DNA of 64,000 nucleotides from Gemmobacter aquarius (GTDB lineage: Bacteria; Pseudomonadota; Alphaproteobacteria; Rhodobacterales; Rhodobacteraceae): the NCBI RefSeq assembly GCF_003060865.1, contig NZ_CP028918.1, positions 2,530,001-2,594,000 of the forward strand, read 5' to 3'. The notes under the pieces are model-generated. The model saw only the letters and a program-made list of their open reading frames with translations. It was not told the DNA's origin and searched no databases. This document shows positions 17,175-30,879 of this stretch, one piece after another. A program made the translations under genes and the position numbers. Numbering within the stretch: position 1 is the first letter of the stretch; every line of letters starts with the position of its first letter.

Positions 17175-17368
17175 GGGCACGTTCGGCTGCCCTCGCTGGA
17201 AAGGCAACCTGAGCGACAGAAGTATCGCCCCAGAAAACACAATGCATGACCGCATTCCGCCCGTAGCAACTGGCGAGAACGTCACCCGTTTCCCACAAAT
17301 TCCCCATCGCCCCGCTCGCTATTCTTGAAGCATCGCACATCGACGTGCGATTGCATCAAGGAAACGAC

Positions 17369-17791
17369 ATGAGCACCACACCCTAAGCCGACAGCCGCCT
17401 CGCCAAATACATCGACCGGCGGATCAACGAGCTTCATCATAAGACCCAAGCCGAAATCGCCCGCGAGGCTGGTTTTCCGAATGCAAACTTCATTTCGATG
17501 CTCAAGACGGGCAACGCGAAGCTGGCGCTCGACAGGGTGCCTGCGTTCGCAAAGGCGCTCGAAGATGATCCGGCTGTGATCATGCGGCTTGCGATCGAGC
17601 AGACGCACGGCCTCGAAATGCTGAAGATGATTGCCGATCTTCTGAGTGAAAGCCTGACAGACAACGAGCGCGCCTGGCTCAAATTGATCCGCGAGTCATC
17701 GTCGAATACCGATCCCGCACCTGCTCGGACGATCACTCGGGTGTTGAAGCTCTTCCTGCATGACGTCGAAGCTGATCCGATAGCCAAGTAG
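17369..17791 (+). pseudogene. HTH DNA-binding protein interrupted by a stop at codon 6
   Basis: After GGAAACG, the ATG at 17369 gives MSTTP and then TAA (17384-17386). The same frame continues for 134 codons with a good HTH protein: KTQAEIAREAGFPNANFISML (helix-turn-helix) then GNAKLALDRVPAFAKALEDD and a helical C-terminus. No alternative start lies between the stop and the HTH; the ATG at 17498 would remove it. The sequence is otherwise undamaged, so this is a single nonsense change (GAA or CAA to TAA is likely) or an internal-start variant. A perfect terminator stem follows. Confidence 0.7.
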
Positions 17792-17810
17792 ACGATCATC
17801 GCTCTGCCAA

Positions 17811-17844
17811 CCCGACAGGACGGTGGTCGTGCGGTCCTGTCGGG
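17811..17844 (+). terminator. strong stem-loop after the HTH gene
   Basis: CCCGACAGGAC (17811-17821) pairs perfectly with GTCCTGTCGGG (17834-17844) around a 12-base loop, 20 bp after the HTH stop codon. Only a weak T run follows, but stem strength and position support a terminator. Confidence 0.7.
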
Positions 17845-18377
17845 TCTATCGAATCCCCGCGCCTGGAGCATAGCTGGCATCGAAACAGGTGCCATAATGG
17901 GGGTTACAGGCGCTGACATGGGGTGGTCAGAAAGCTGCCACCATGGTTGGTCCGAGGCTTCCACTCGCACCAAACACGGGTCTGCCAGTTGACGAAAAAG
18001 AAGAGTGAAAACCTCAAGCGATCAAGAAAACAAGGCGATTGATATCTTTCGACAACCATATGGTGCTGCACCGATTTTACGAGGATTTGTAAACCGGACA
18101 GCTATGCACCTATTGCAATGGTCCGTCAGATGAGACCGGCTTGGCTGGAGCTGATCGTTTGGTCCTCCCTCAGGGCGAACACGAGGAAGAGCGTGCATAG
18201 AAAGCTACATCGCTGGATGTGCACACACGTATTCCTTCCGATGTAGCTGAACGCGGATATGGCTTTCGGCGCAAATCCTGTTTCGCGGCCCTTGGCCTTG
18301 GTGCCGCCGAAACTCCCATCCGGGGTGCAGGCGCTTTCATCCCATAGGGTCTCACAGCATCACCCCGACGAGCGACA
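17845..18377. other. gene-free stretch before the distal end of the CRISPR array
   Basis: Nothing reads convincingly on either strand. GC content is lower around 17990-18120. The stretch 18317-18345 contains CATCC, GGGTGC and CGC in the order and rough spacing of the CRISPR repeat but with gaps; a decayed repeat is conceivable, not shown. Confidence 0.5.
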
Positions 18378-18406
18378 CCCAAGGGGAGATCGGATATGGG
18401 GAACGC
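18378..18406 (-). repeat. decayed distal CRISPR repeat
   Basis: The 29 bp ending GGGGAACGC at 18406 share 13 of the last 16 positions with the repeat, while the first half has diverged. The next 32 bases (18407-18438) end exactly at the first intact repeat, so the spacing equals one spacer. Degeneration of the leader-distal repeat is normal for CRISPR arrays. Confidence 0.7.
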
Positions 18407-18438
18407 GGGCGTTGGAGAAGATAGTGTCTTCTCCAGAC

Positions 18439-21400
18439 CGGTTCATCCCCGCGGGTGCGGGGAACGCCGCGAACCAGGCAACGATCCCGTCCCAGTTGTC
18501 GGTTCATCCCCGCGGGTGCGGGGAACGCTAGAAGTCAAGGCCAAGCGCATCGGCGGCAATCGGTTCATCCCCGCGGGTGCGGGGAACGCCGTGTCGAGTT
18601 CGGAAATAGCCGCCTCTGCTGCGGTTCATCCCCGCGGGTGCGGGGAACGCGTGAAGTGCGATAACGGTTGCATCGCTGGCCACGGTTCATCCCCGCGGGT
18701 GCGGGGAACGCCTGGGGCGGCATCCCGGCTGCGGTCTGTTTGCCGGTTCATCCCCGCGGGTGCGGGGAACGCGTCAGCTCGATTGCGCCGCCCTTGCGCT
18801 GCCCCGGTTCATCCCCGCGGGTGCGGGGAACGCCCCGCAAACCCGGGCGGCTTTCGTTTCCGCGTCGGTTCATCCCCGCGGGTGCGGGGAACGCCCAGTA
18901 ACTGCCGTTGAGGTAGTAGCGGGTTTCGGTTCATCCCCGCGGGTGCGGGGAACGCCGGCTGTGGGGCAGGGGGTGGCATGATGACCCCGGTTCATCCCCG
19001 CGGGTGCGGGGAACGCGTCAACTGCCAGACAGGGTTTTCGCCCTGCGCCGGTTCATCCCCGCGGGTGCGGGGAACGCGTCAACTGCCAGACAGGGTTTTC
19101 GCCCTGCGCCGGTTCATCCCCGCGGGTGCGGGGAACGCCCCCAGACCACCTAGCAGCCCCGCCCATGGCGCGGTTCATCCCCGCGGGTGCGGGGAACGCA
19201 TCGTCAGCGACACGCCCAGACGCTGGGCGACCGGTTCATCCCCGCGGGTGCGGGGAACGCCGCATTCGCTTAACGCCGTTGGGGTTTGGTTCCGGTTCAT
19301 CCCCGCGGGTGCGGGGAACGCACGGCCAAAGTGCGGGTGAACGGCATTGCGGGCGGTTCATCCCCGCGGGTGCGGGGAACGCGATAAGCTGGGCGTCTAC
19401 GCGTCCTCGATGTTCGGTTCATCCCCGCGGGTGCGGGGAACGCTCCGGTCTGCGCATGAAGTCATTGGCGCGGACCGGTTCATCCCCGCGGGTGCGGGGA
19501 ACGCTGATAGGTGCCTGTGCCGTCATGCGTTGCCCCCGGTTCATCCCCGCGGGTGCGGGGAACGCATCTGCCCCTGCGCCATTTTGGAAACCGTGCCCGG
19601 TTCATCCCCGCGGGTGCGGGGAACGCAGGTGCAACCACCGATCAGACCCCCGGTAAAGCGGTTCATCCCCGCGGGTGCGGGGAACGCGTTTTCAGTTCCG
19701 CCACACATTCCGCCTTTGACGGTTCATCCCCGCGGGTGCGGGGAACGCCTGTTTTGGTCTGGACCAAAGCGCCGCATATCCGGTTCATCCCCGCGGGTGC
19801 GGGGAACGCGGCGGGAACGGCATCGCCGCCCCCGCCCATGGCGGTTCATCCCCGCGGGTGCGGGGAACGCTTATCCCGAACGGCTTTGTCCGCCGCCGTT
19901 TCCGGTTCATCCCCGCGGGTGCGGGGAACGCGAGACCGGGCACCATGCGCTTGAGATCAAGACCGGTTCATCCCCGCGGGTGCGGGGAACGCGCCACGTT
20001 CACACTCGAGCTAAAGGCCGTCACCGGTTCATCCCCGCGGGTGCGGGGAACGCCGTCCGGCCATGGCGTCTACCGCGGTGGCGATCGGTTCATCCCCGCG
20101 GGTGCGGGGAACGCAAGTGGCTGCCGATGCGCCGGCAAGCCCCCGGCGGTTCATCCCCGCGGGTGCGGGGAACGCAATTGAGAGAGTTGAGATTGCCGAG
20201 CCTGAATCGGTTCATCCCCGCGGGTGCGGGGAACGCGTGCGGCCACAAGCCCCAATCAAGACGAATTTCCGGTTCATCCCCGCGGGTGCGGGGAACGCAT
20301 CTGGGCGCTGGCGATGAACAGCACGGCGTCCGGTTCATCCCCGCGGGTGCGGGGAACGCTTGGGATTGAAGCGTTTACGGAGCAGATCAGGCGGTTCATC
20401 CCCGCGGGTGCGGGGAACGCGGCGATGCCGACCAGTTGACGACCATGCGGGCCGGTTCATCCCCGCGGGTGCGGGGAACGCGGCGGCTTCGGCTTCGGTT
20501 GCGTTCGCCTTGGCGGTTCATCCCCGCGGGTGCGGGGAACGCGTGCCGGAAATCACCTGGTCGATCGACGGGTCCGGTTCATCCCCGCGGGTGCGGGGAA
20601 CGCATGGGACACTGGGCGTTCTGCGCCCCAGTGGACGGTTCATCCCCGCGGGTGCGGGGAACGCGCCGTTGCCGAAGCCATGGCCAAGGCCAAGGCCGGT
20701 TCATCCCCGCGGGTGCGGGGAACGCGCGTGGAGGGTCTGAGATGTCATTCCTTGCCCCGGTTCATCCCCGCGGGTGCGGGGAACGCGTCCGAAGCCCTAC
20801 CTCGATTGCCGAGGTCAACGGTTCATCCCCGCGGGTGCGGGGAACGCAGGCCGCACGTCCGGCCATCGCGCTCAGCAGGCGGTTCATCCCCGCGGGTGCG
20901 GGGAACGCCGCCTCGCCCGCGTTCACATCAGGACGATAGGCGGTTCATCCCCGCGGGTGCGGGGAACGCCAGCGCGATGATCGTCAGACCCAGATCGACA
21001 CCGGTTCATCCCCGCGGGTGCGGGGAACGCTCCTCAGCCTCGCCGTGCGTGGCTGCGCGGTCCGGTTCATCCCCGCGGGTGCGGGGAACGCTATCACTAC
21101 GAGCACGATGTCGAGATCGAATTCGGTTCATCCCCGCGGGTGCGGGGAACGCCAGGCATCAGCGCCACGGTCGCTTGCGTGTCGCGGTTCATCCCCGCGG
21201 GTGCGGGGAACGCGCGGTGCGCGCCAGCACGATGATATCGGCCTCCGGTTCATCCCCGCGGGTGCGGGGAACGCCGGCAACCCGTCATCGATCCCCAGCG
21301 CAAGTCCGGTTCATCCCCGCGGGTGCGGGGAACGCCATCCAGCGCACGGGAGACGCGAGCCGCATTGCGGTTCATCCCCGCGGGTGCGGGGAACGCTGGC

Positions 21401-22372
21401 TCTGGCCGGAAATGTTCGGCGACAAGGCCGGTTCATCCCCGCGGGTGCGGGGAACGCGCCGAAAGAGAACATCGAGGCGTTGCTGACGTCGGTTCATCCC
21501 CGCGGGTGCGGGGAACGCGGCGATTCCGACAGGGTCACCGCGACCAGCGCCGGTTCATCCCCGCGGGTGCGGGGAACGCCAGGATAGATCAACGCCGGCA
21601 GCGCAGGCTGCCGGTTCATCCCCGCGGGTGCGGGGAACGCACATCCCCGACCGACGCATCCCAGCACGACAGCGGTTCATCCCCGCGGGTGCGGGGAACG
21701 CCTCAGCACCACCAGGCGCGACAGATCCTGCGACGGTTCATCCCCGCGGGTGCGGGGAACGCACGATCGTCAACCATAGCGCATCGACCGCCAGCGGTTC
21801 ATCCCCGCGGGTGCGGGGAACGCCGCTTACCCGGTCCAGAAGTTCAACGATGATGCGGTTCATCCCCGCGGGTGCGGGGAACGCTCGGGCGAGTTGTTGT
21901 CGGCGACGAAATCAACCGGTTCATCCCCGCGGGTGCGGGGAACGCATCGCGGCCTTGGTCTGGTCGAAGCGGTGCCTCGGTTCATCCCCGCGGGTGCGGG
22001 GAACGCCCGCTGGGGTGTGTGGCAATGAACCTGCCCTGCGGTTCATCCCCGCGGGTGCGGGGAACGCTCGGCGAATGGCTGAAGGCCAACGCCGCCGCCC
22101 GGTTCATCCCCGCGGGTGCGGGGAACGCCGTGATCTCGATCAGGCAGTTGGCGGTAATCTCGGTTCATCCCCGCGGGTGCGGGGAACGCGGCGCGCCTCG
22201 ATCATCAGACCAGCACCCAATCGGTTCATCCCCGCGGGTGCGGGGAACGCACATCCCCGACCGACGCATCCCAGCACGACAGCGGTTCATCCCCGCGGGT
22301 GCGGGGAACGCTTTCAGCGGCCGGATCAGATCGCCGTTATAGGCGGTTCATCCCCGCGGGTGCGGGGAACGC
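18439..22372 (-). CRISPR. type I-E CRISPR array: 65 repeats, 64 spacers
   Basis: A 29-bp repeat (plus strand starts CGGTTCATCCCCGCGGGTGC and ends GGGGAACGC) recurs every 61 bp with apparently no variation. One period is 62 (spacer 20237-20269 has 33 bases), all others 32. The repeat is the reverse complement of the GAGTTCCCC...ATAAACCG type used by I-E systems, so crRNA is read from the minus strand: stem CCCCGC-ACCC-GCGGGG and 8-base handle ATGAACCG. The leader therefore lies at the high-coordinate end, next to cas2. Spacers 19017-19048 and 19078-19109 are identical, as are 21641-21672 and 22251-22282. Confidence 0.98.
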
Positions 22373-22431
22373 TCTTCGTGTAGGGCATTGATGCACCACG
22401 GTTTTCACGATGTCAAAGAGCGCACCGATTT
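22373..22431 (-). promoter_or_regulatory. CRISPR leader, at most 59 bp
   Basis: The only sequence between the cas2 stop codon (22432-22434) and the leader-proximal repeat (22344-22372). It is less GC-rich than its surroundings. Being so short, any separate crRNA promoter must overlap the 3' end of cas2, or the array is read through from the cas operon. Confidence 0.7.
22381..22393 (-). promoter_or_regulatory. IHF-like site in the CRISPR leader
   Basis: On the minus strand CATCAATGCCCTA matches the IHF consensus WATCAANNNNTTR at all but two defined positions. It lies 9-21 bp from the first repeat. In the E. coli I-E system IHF binds at that distance and bends the leader for Cas1-Cas2 integration. 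Confidence 0.5.
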
Positions 22432-23659
<1,228 letters not shown>

Positions 23660-23663
<4 letters not shown>

Positions 23664-24378
23664 GCGCGCCGGATCAACATCAGGCCGCAGCCGTAAGACT
23701 TGGCTCGGCCAAACCCCTGCATCACGCAGTCGAGGAACAGGGCGGGGTCCGCGACTTCGAGACGTCCGGAGAGATCGAGGATGCCGAACTGCGGCTTCTT
23801 CTTCGGGTTCCGGTTTCCGGGCAAGGCGACGGTGGAGTAATCGGCAACTTCGGCACCGATCAGACGGAAACCTGAACGCGCGCCGAGGCCGGACAGCCAG
23901 TCGGTCGCGGCGGCCTGCGCCAGCTCCATTCTTTGCTCGGGGCGGGCGCTGCGCTCGCCTTTGGGCAGGTTCGACTGGCCGGTGACCCCATTCAGACGGT
24001 CCATCACCAGATCGATATGGCGTTTTTGTTCTTTGCCCGTTGCGGAAACTGTCCCCTTCTTTTCCGTCCGCGTGGCGTTGGCGCGTAGCGCGAAGGTCAA
24101 CCGATCACCCTGCCCCAGCGCGGGAGCGAAGGGCTTGACCTCGGGCCGTTCGAACAGCTCCGACTCCTGCGGCGGACGGGCCGAAAGGGTCAGGAACACC
24201 CCCTCGCCTTCCGCGCGCCAAAGAAAATCGCGCTGCCGGTCCGGGCCGTCGGTGAAGACCGCCCAGAGCAGACGGTGGTGGGCATCCAACCGACGCCCAT
24301 GGTCTTCGGGATTCAAGAGCGCCCCGAGCGCGCGGGCCGAGGGCGACCGCGACAGTTTCAGGCGCGAGAGATAGAGCG

Positions 24379-24382
<4 letters not shown>
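23660..24382 (-). CDS. cas6e: crRNA-processing endoribonuclease Cas6e (CasE)
   Basis: A 240-residue protein starting MTLYLSRLKLSRSPSARAL. The N-terminal ferredoxin-like domain has DAHHRLLWAVF, with the catalytic-type His of Cas6e, and the C-terminal GFGRAKSYGCGLM loop is the glycine-rich G-loop of RAMP proteins. It cuts the repeat at the base of its hairpin and stays in Cascade. The ATG at 24382 overlaps the cas5 stop. Confidence 0.96.
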
Positions 24383-26649
<2,267 letters not shown>

Positions 26650-26653
<4 letters not shown>

Positions 26654-28119
26654 GCTGCCTTGCCCTTTTTTGCCGGTTTTTCCATGCCAAGGCGGGTGAA
26701 CAATTCCCCGCCCGCCTTGCCGTAACCCTTGAAGGTTACCCCGAGATAACCCCGTGCCTGAACCACGCGGGCGATCTGGTCGGTTTCGCGCTGGTCCAGC
26801 CCCTGCAACGCCAGATCGTCGAACTGGCTGAGGGCATGGCGCTGAAGGTGACCCAGCCATTGCACTGCCACTTCGGCAGGTGCCGAGCCGGACTTCAACG
26901 CGTCAAAGCAGGTCAGAAAGTCGGCTTCCGTTCGAAGGTAGAATGCCTCGCGCTCTGCCTCGCGCGCCTCACCGCCCGCTAGAACCGGTTCCAACGCGCC
27001 GCGCAACGCCAAGGCGGCCTGTTCCGCAGCAAGGATCATGCCCTGCACCATCACCAATGCGACAGGCGGCAGATCGACGTAGGGTTGGGAGGACAGGGTG
27101 AAATCGCGGGCCTTCATGTTGTCCATCGCCCAACCGGCAACCAGCACGGAGACCTGCGCCCTGCGATCCCGGCTTTGCCACGCCGTCAGACAAGCCGCGC
27201 AGTCGCGCAGGCCATCGGCCGATCCGGCAAGGATGCCGAGCCAATGGCGATAGCCGAAAAGACCGGCGCGGGGGTGGACGGGCAGCAGCTCTTCGCCCGC
27301 CTTCATGCGGTAATAGGGGGTCAAGGGGTGGACCCAGCCGCCGTAATTGGTGCCAAAGGGGCGCTGGACCACGCCCGTCACACCCGCGCCATCCGCCACG
27401 AGCCGCAGACGGCGCGGCATTCCAAAGAACGCCTCGACCCCGAAACTTCGCCCCTCGGGCGGATGGGTCACCGCGCCCTTGTCGGATACACGGGTCGCCC
27501 GCATCCACGGCAGATCTATCATCTGGCCGGGCACACCGTCGGGCACATTGGCCCAGACCATATCCCAAAGCCCGCGCCCCGGATCGACCAGCGTCACCAG
27601 CGGCCCGCCCCCCCGGATCGAGGTCCGGTTGCCTGCCCCGCCCGCCGGCGCATGGGCCTGAAAGGTGTAAAGCGCCATCGCGGCCAAGGCCGGATCGAGC
27701 GCGGTGTAACGGTCACGGTGGACCATCAGATCGGCATTGTTGCGGGCGGTATTGGTCCCAGCGCTGTCGATGAACAGCATGTCCGCGGGGTTCGCGTCTC
27801 CCTCCAGCGGATCAAGGTCTTGCAGGAACAGCGGCCCCTCGCCCAGCAGGTTGAAGGCGGGGGCATAGGCGGCCAGCCGAAGGCGCAGACGGGCCGGATC
27901 GGGTTTGCGGCGGTCGTCCCAGTCTTCGACATGGGCGGGCGGATCGGCCAGATAGACCAACCCGATCAGCAATTCCAGACAGGCAAGGTTCAAATCAGCC
28001 CGCGGCCAATCGGGCCGGATCACATCACTGTCGGCCATCTGCCACGGCGCGATCACACGGCGCGATCCGTCTTTCAGGATGACTGGAATCCAAGGATCGT
28101 CAATCAAGTTCAGGGACAA
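26650..28119 (-). CDS. cse1: Cascade large subunit Cse1 (CasA)
   Basis: A 489-residue protein. MSLNLIDDPWIPV (TTG start at 28119) matches the family N-terminus and has GGAGG eight bases upstream; GTG at 28125 or 28170 are alternatives. NLLGEGPLFLQDLDP and the AGGAGNRTSIRGGGPLVTLV region correspond to loops used for PAM recognition and Cas3 recruitment. The C-terminal four-helix bundle lies after about 370. It is 155 bp from cas3 and begins the run of overlapping genes. Confidence 0.95.
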
Positions 28120-28197
28120 GCACACGTCCTCCACACAATCTATAGGTGCAAGAAACCAAGCTTGCGGCACTCTGTAAAGCGACTAAATATCCCGTCA

Positions 28198-28214
28198 GTG
28201 ACAGATTCAGTCAC
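28198..28214. promoter_or_regulatory. inverted repeat between cas3 and cse1
   Basis: GTGAC-AGATTCA-GTCAC, a 5-bp perfect dyad, lies in the 155-bp gap before the Cascade genes. That gap is the only sizeable one in the cas locus, so a second promoter here is likely. The dyad could be an operator; this is inference only. Confidence 0.3.
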
Positions 28215-28274
28215 CCTGCGGGGTGGTCAGGTCATTTTTTTCGCTGGGCATCACATTTCAGATTGATCTGCCCG

Positions 28275-30740
28275 TCAGGCGAACCGAAGCCCGAAACCCG
28301 CACTGTAGCTTAATCCGTCACAGATCGTGCCATCGTCCGCGACGGGGCAGATCGTGACGCTGTCGCGGCGCCAGTCCGGCCAATCTTTCTTGGCCGCCGC
28401 TATGGCGGGATGCGCCTGATCCGGCAAAGGCAGCGCATCCAGACGGGATTTGCGTGCCGAAACCTCGGCCATCGGCCATGATCCACCCCATGGTGTAACG
28501 CGACCGTCCCTTATCTGAGCAAGGGCAAGCGTGCGGCTCGCCTCACCAAGACGCGTCGGGTAATCGGCGTCTCGTCCATCCCCGCTGCCTTCGCGGTAGG
28601 ACTTGCTCAGGTCGATCCGGTTTTGCCAAGCGTGCGACTTGTGGGCCATCGCCTTGCCCTCGGCCTCGCGGTCCGCCTTTTCAAGCGGCGATGGAACATC
28701 GGCGGCTTCGGGTCCGTGAACCGTCTCGATCAGGCCGCGCAAGCCTGACGGTGCGACGATCTGGCCCACGGAAAACAGGTGCTTGGCCGTGCGCCATTGC
28801 AGCCCCTGCGGATAGGTATAGGCGCCCTTGTCCAGCACCCGCATCAGCCATTGCCCATCGGTTACTTGGGCCGGATCGGGCGATAGGACGTGCAGCACGG
28901 GTGCTGGCACAGGACGCGCAACGGCGGGCCGTTGCGCCATGTGCCGCCACAGACGGCCCGCGCGCTGGATCAGCCCAGCCATGGGCGCAAGGTCGCTGAC
29001 CATCACGTCAAAATCAAGGTCGAGGGAACTTTCCAGAATTTGCGTGCCGACAAGCACACGGCCCGCGCGTCCCTGTCCCGTCTTGCCGAACCGTGACAGG
29101 GTGGCCTGTTCGATCCGCTTTCGATCCGTCAAGGCAAAGCGCGCGTGCAGCAGGTCGGCTTCTATTCCTGCCGAACGCAATGCCTGAACCGCCGCAATGG
29201 CATCATCCACCGCGTTGCGGACCCAGACACAGGCCGCCCCGCCCCGCGCCAGATCGGTCAGCAGGGAAATTACCGCCCCGGCGTCGGGCAGGCGTTCCAC
29301 ACGAACCGGCCCCCTTGCCCCGGTTTCCTGAGGCAGATCCCGTCGCGCGGCACCGCCCGCAATCGCCAGGGCCGGATAGGCAGGGTCGTCCTCGCCGCCG
29401 CCGTATGTCGCCATCAGCTTTTTGCGCAACGCCAAGGGAAGCGTGGCCGTCAGCAGGATCGCCGATCCCCCCGCCTGCCGGTGCAGGTGCAAAAGCCGCT
29501 CCAGCACCTCGGCGATGTAGGGTTCGCCGAGTTCGTGGACCTCATCGACGATCAGAATCTTCGAGGACAGGGCGAAATGGCGCAGGGTGTGGAACTTGGT
29601 CGGCAAAGCCGCCAGCAGGGCCTGATCGATGGTGCCGACCCCGACATCGCCCAGCAGCGCCTTTCGCCGCCCATCGGCCAGCCAAGCCGTGCAAGACGGG
29701 TCTTCCGGCGCGTTTTCCTGCGCGTCGATCAGATCACGAAATTCATCCGACAGCCCTGCCTTGCCATGCGCGAGCGTCAGCATCGGCGGGGCGTCGAACA
29801 AGCGGCCGATGACGCCCTCATGTTTCAGCCGGTTGAACATCGCGTCCGATGTGGCCGTGGTGGGCAGGGCCACGAACAGCCCGCGCCCCTTGCCCGCGCA
29901 AAGCATACGCTGTGCGAGGATCAGCGCCGCCTCGGTCTTGCCCGCGCCGGTTTCATCTTCGATGACCGCAAGCATCGGCCCATCCGGCAAGGATATCTCA
30001 GCACATGCCGATTGCATCGGCCGCAGGTCGAACCCGAACAGCCGATCAGCTTTTGGCCCGACTCCGGCAAGACCGGCCTTTTGCACGGCAACCCCAGCTT
30101 TTGCACGCGCCCGTGTCAGGTATTGGGCCAAGGGCATCACGCTTCCCTCGGCAGGAAACCAATCGGGGTTCGATCCGACCCAATCCGCCGCCGACACCAG
30201 CCCGGGCAGCCACCACGACAGCGCCAACGCCTCTTCGCGCGAGACCGCCTCCAATGACGCCACAGGCCAAAGGTCAAGAAAGGCCGCAATGACGGCGCGC
30301 GCATCACGAACGGCCTCGGCGCCGGTTACCGAAAGCACATGATCGTCGTTGCCGGTCCATTTCGACGGTTGGCCATGATGCCCCGCCACCGCCGCGTAGA
30401 GTGGTTCGCGTCGCAACCGTTTCGATCCAAGGCGTCCGGCCAGAACATCGTCATGCGCGTTCAACAGGACTTCGGTCACACACCAATGCGAATTCGACTG
30501 GTAAGGCTGCCCCCGCAGCATCTTGCGAAACTGATCGTTCACCTTGCCCAGATCGTGCAACGCGGTCAGCAGCACAAGCGCATCACGCAGAGCGGCGTTG
30601 AAACCGAAGCGGGCAATCAGGATTTCGGCCACAGCGGCCACGTCAAGCATGTGGTAGACGGCAGAGTGTTCGGGATCGTTAGGGGTCGCGGGGCTTTTGC
30701 CCGGCCATGACAGGAGTTTTTCCAATAACAGACACCTCAT
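28275..30740 (-). CDS. cas3: CRISPR-associated helicase-nuclease Cas3
   Basis: An 821-residue protein. The N-terminal HD nuclease domain has HSAVYHMLDVA, TALHDLGK, AGHHGQP and SAADWVGS. The SF2 helicase follows with DETGAGKTEAAL (Walker A), ILIVDEVHEL (DExH box), LLTATLP (motif III) and QRAGRLWR (motif VI). The C-terminal domain lies after about 650. It unwinds and degrades target DNA after Cascade recruitment. The ATG at 30740 puts the HD motif at the usual distance. Confidence 0.97.
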   Translation of the reverse strand: MRCLLLEKLLSWPGKSPATPNDPEHSAVYHMLDVAAVAEILIARFGFNAALRDALVLLTALHDLGKVNDQFRKMLRGQPYQSNSHWCVTEVLLNAHDDVLAGRLGSKRLRREPLYAAVAGHHGQPSKWTGNDDHVLSVTGAEAVRDARAVIAAFLDLWPVASLEAVSREEALALSWWLPGLVSAADWVGSNPDWFPAEGSVMPLAQYLTRARAKAGVAVQKAGLAGVGPKADRLFGFDLRPMQSACAEISLPDGPMLAVIEDETGAGKTEAALILAQRMLCAGKGRGLFVALPTTATSDAMFNRLKHEGVIGRLFDAPPMLTLAHGKAGLSDEFRDLIDAQENAPEDPSCTAWLADGRRKALLGDVGVGTIDQALLAALPTKFHTLRHFALSSKILIVDEVHELGEPYIAEVLERLLHLHRQAGGSAILLTATLPLALRKKLMATYGGGEDDPAYPALAIAGGAARRDLPQETGARGPVRVERLPDAGAVISLLTDLARGGAACVWVRNAVDDAIAAVQALRSAGIEADLLHARFALTDRKRIEQATLSRFGKTGQGRAGRVLVGTQILESSLDLDFDVMVSDLAPMAGLIQRAGRLWRHMAQRPAVARPVPAPVLHVLSPDPAQVTDGQWLMRVLDKGAYTYPQGLQWRTAKHLFSVGQIVAPSGLRGLIETVHGPEAADVPSPLEKADREAEGKAMAHKSHAWQNRIDLSKSYREGSGDGRDADYPTRLGEASRTLALAQIRDGRVTPWGGSWPMAEVSARKSRLDALPLPDQAHPAIAAAKKDWPDWRRDSVTICPVADDGTICDGLSYSAGFGLRFA

Positions 30741-30879
30741 TCACAAAAGGCTTGCGGCACGCAAGCGCGCACCCCTGTCATGCCTGCCGATATTCCAAAC
30801 GTGACCGTCGTTCAGTGGTGCCCTTTAGTCAAACCACACTTCGAAGAATGCTTGATCAAAATACCGCAAGGATTGCCGA

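Noticed and set aside
18407..18438. Placing the CRISPR leader at the low-coordinate end
   Set aside because: Repeat orientation (ATGAACCG handle on the minus strand), the decayed repeat at this end and cas2 at the other end all put the leader at 22373-22431.
18396..22383. Dozens of overlapping plus-strand readings of 70-340 codons repeating FIPAGAGNA, HPRGCGER and SSPRVRGT
   Set aside because: They are translations of the CRISPR repeat in three frames with random spacer sequence between; the array is not coding.
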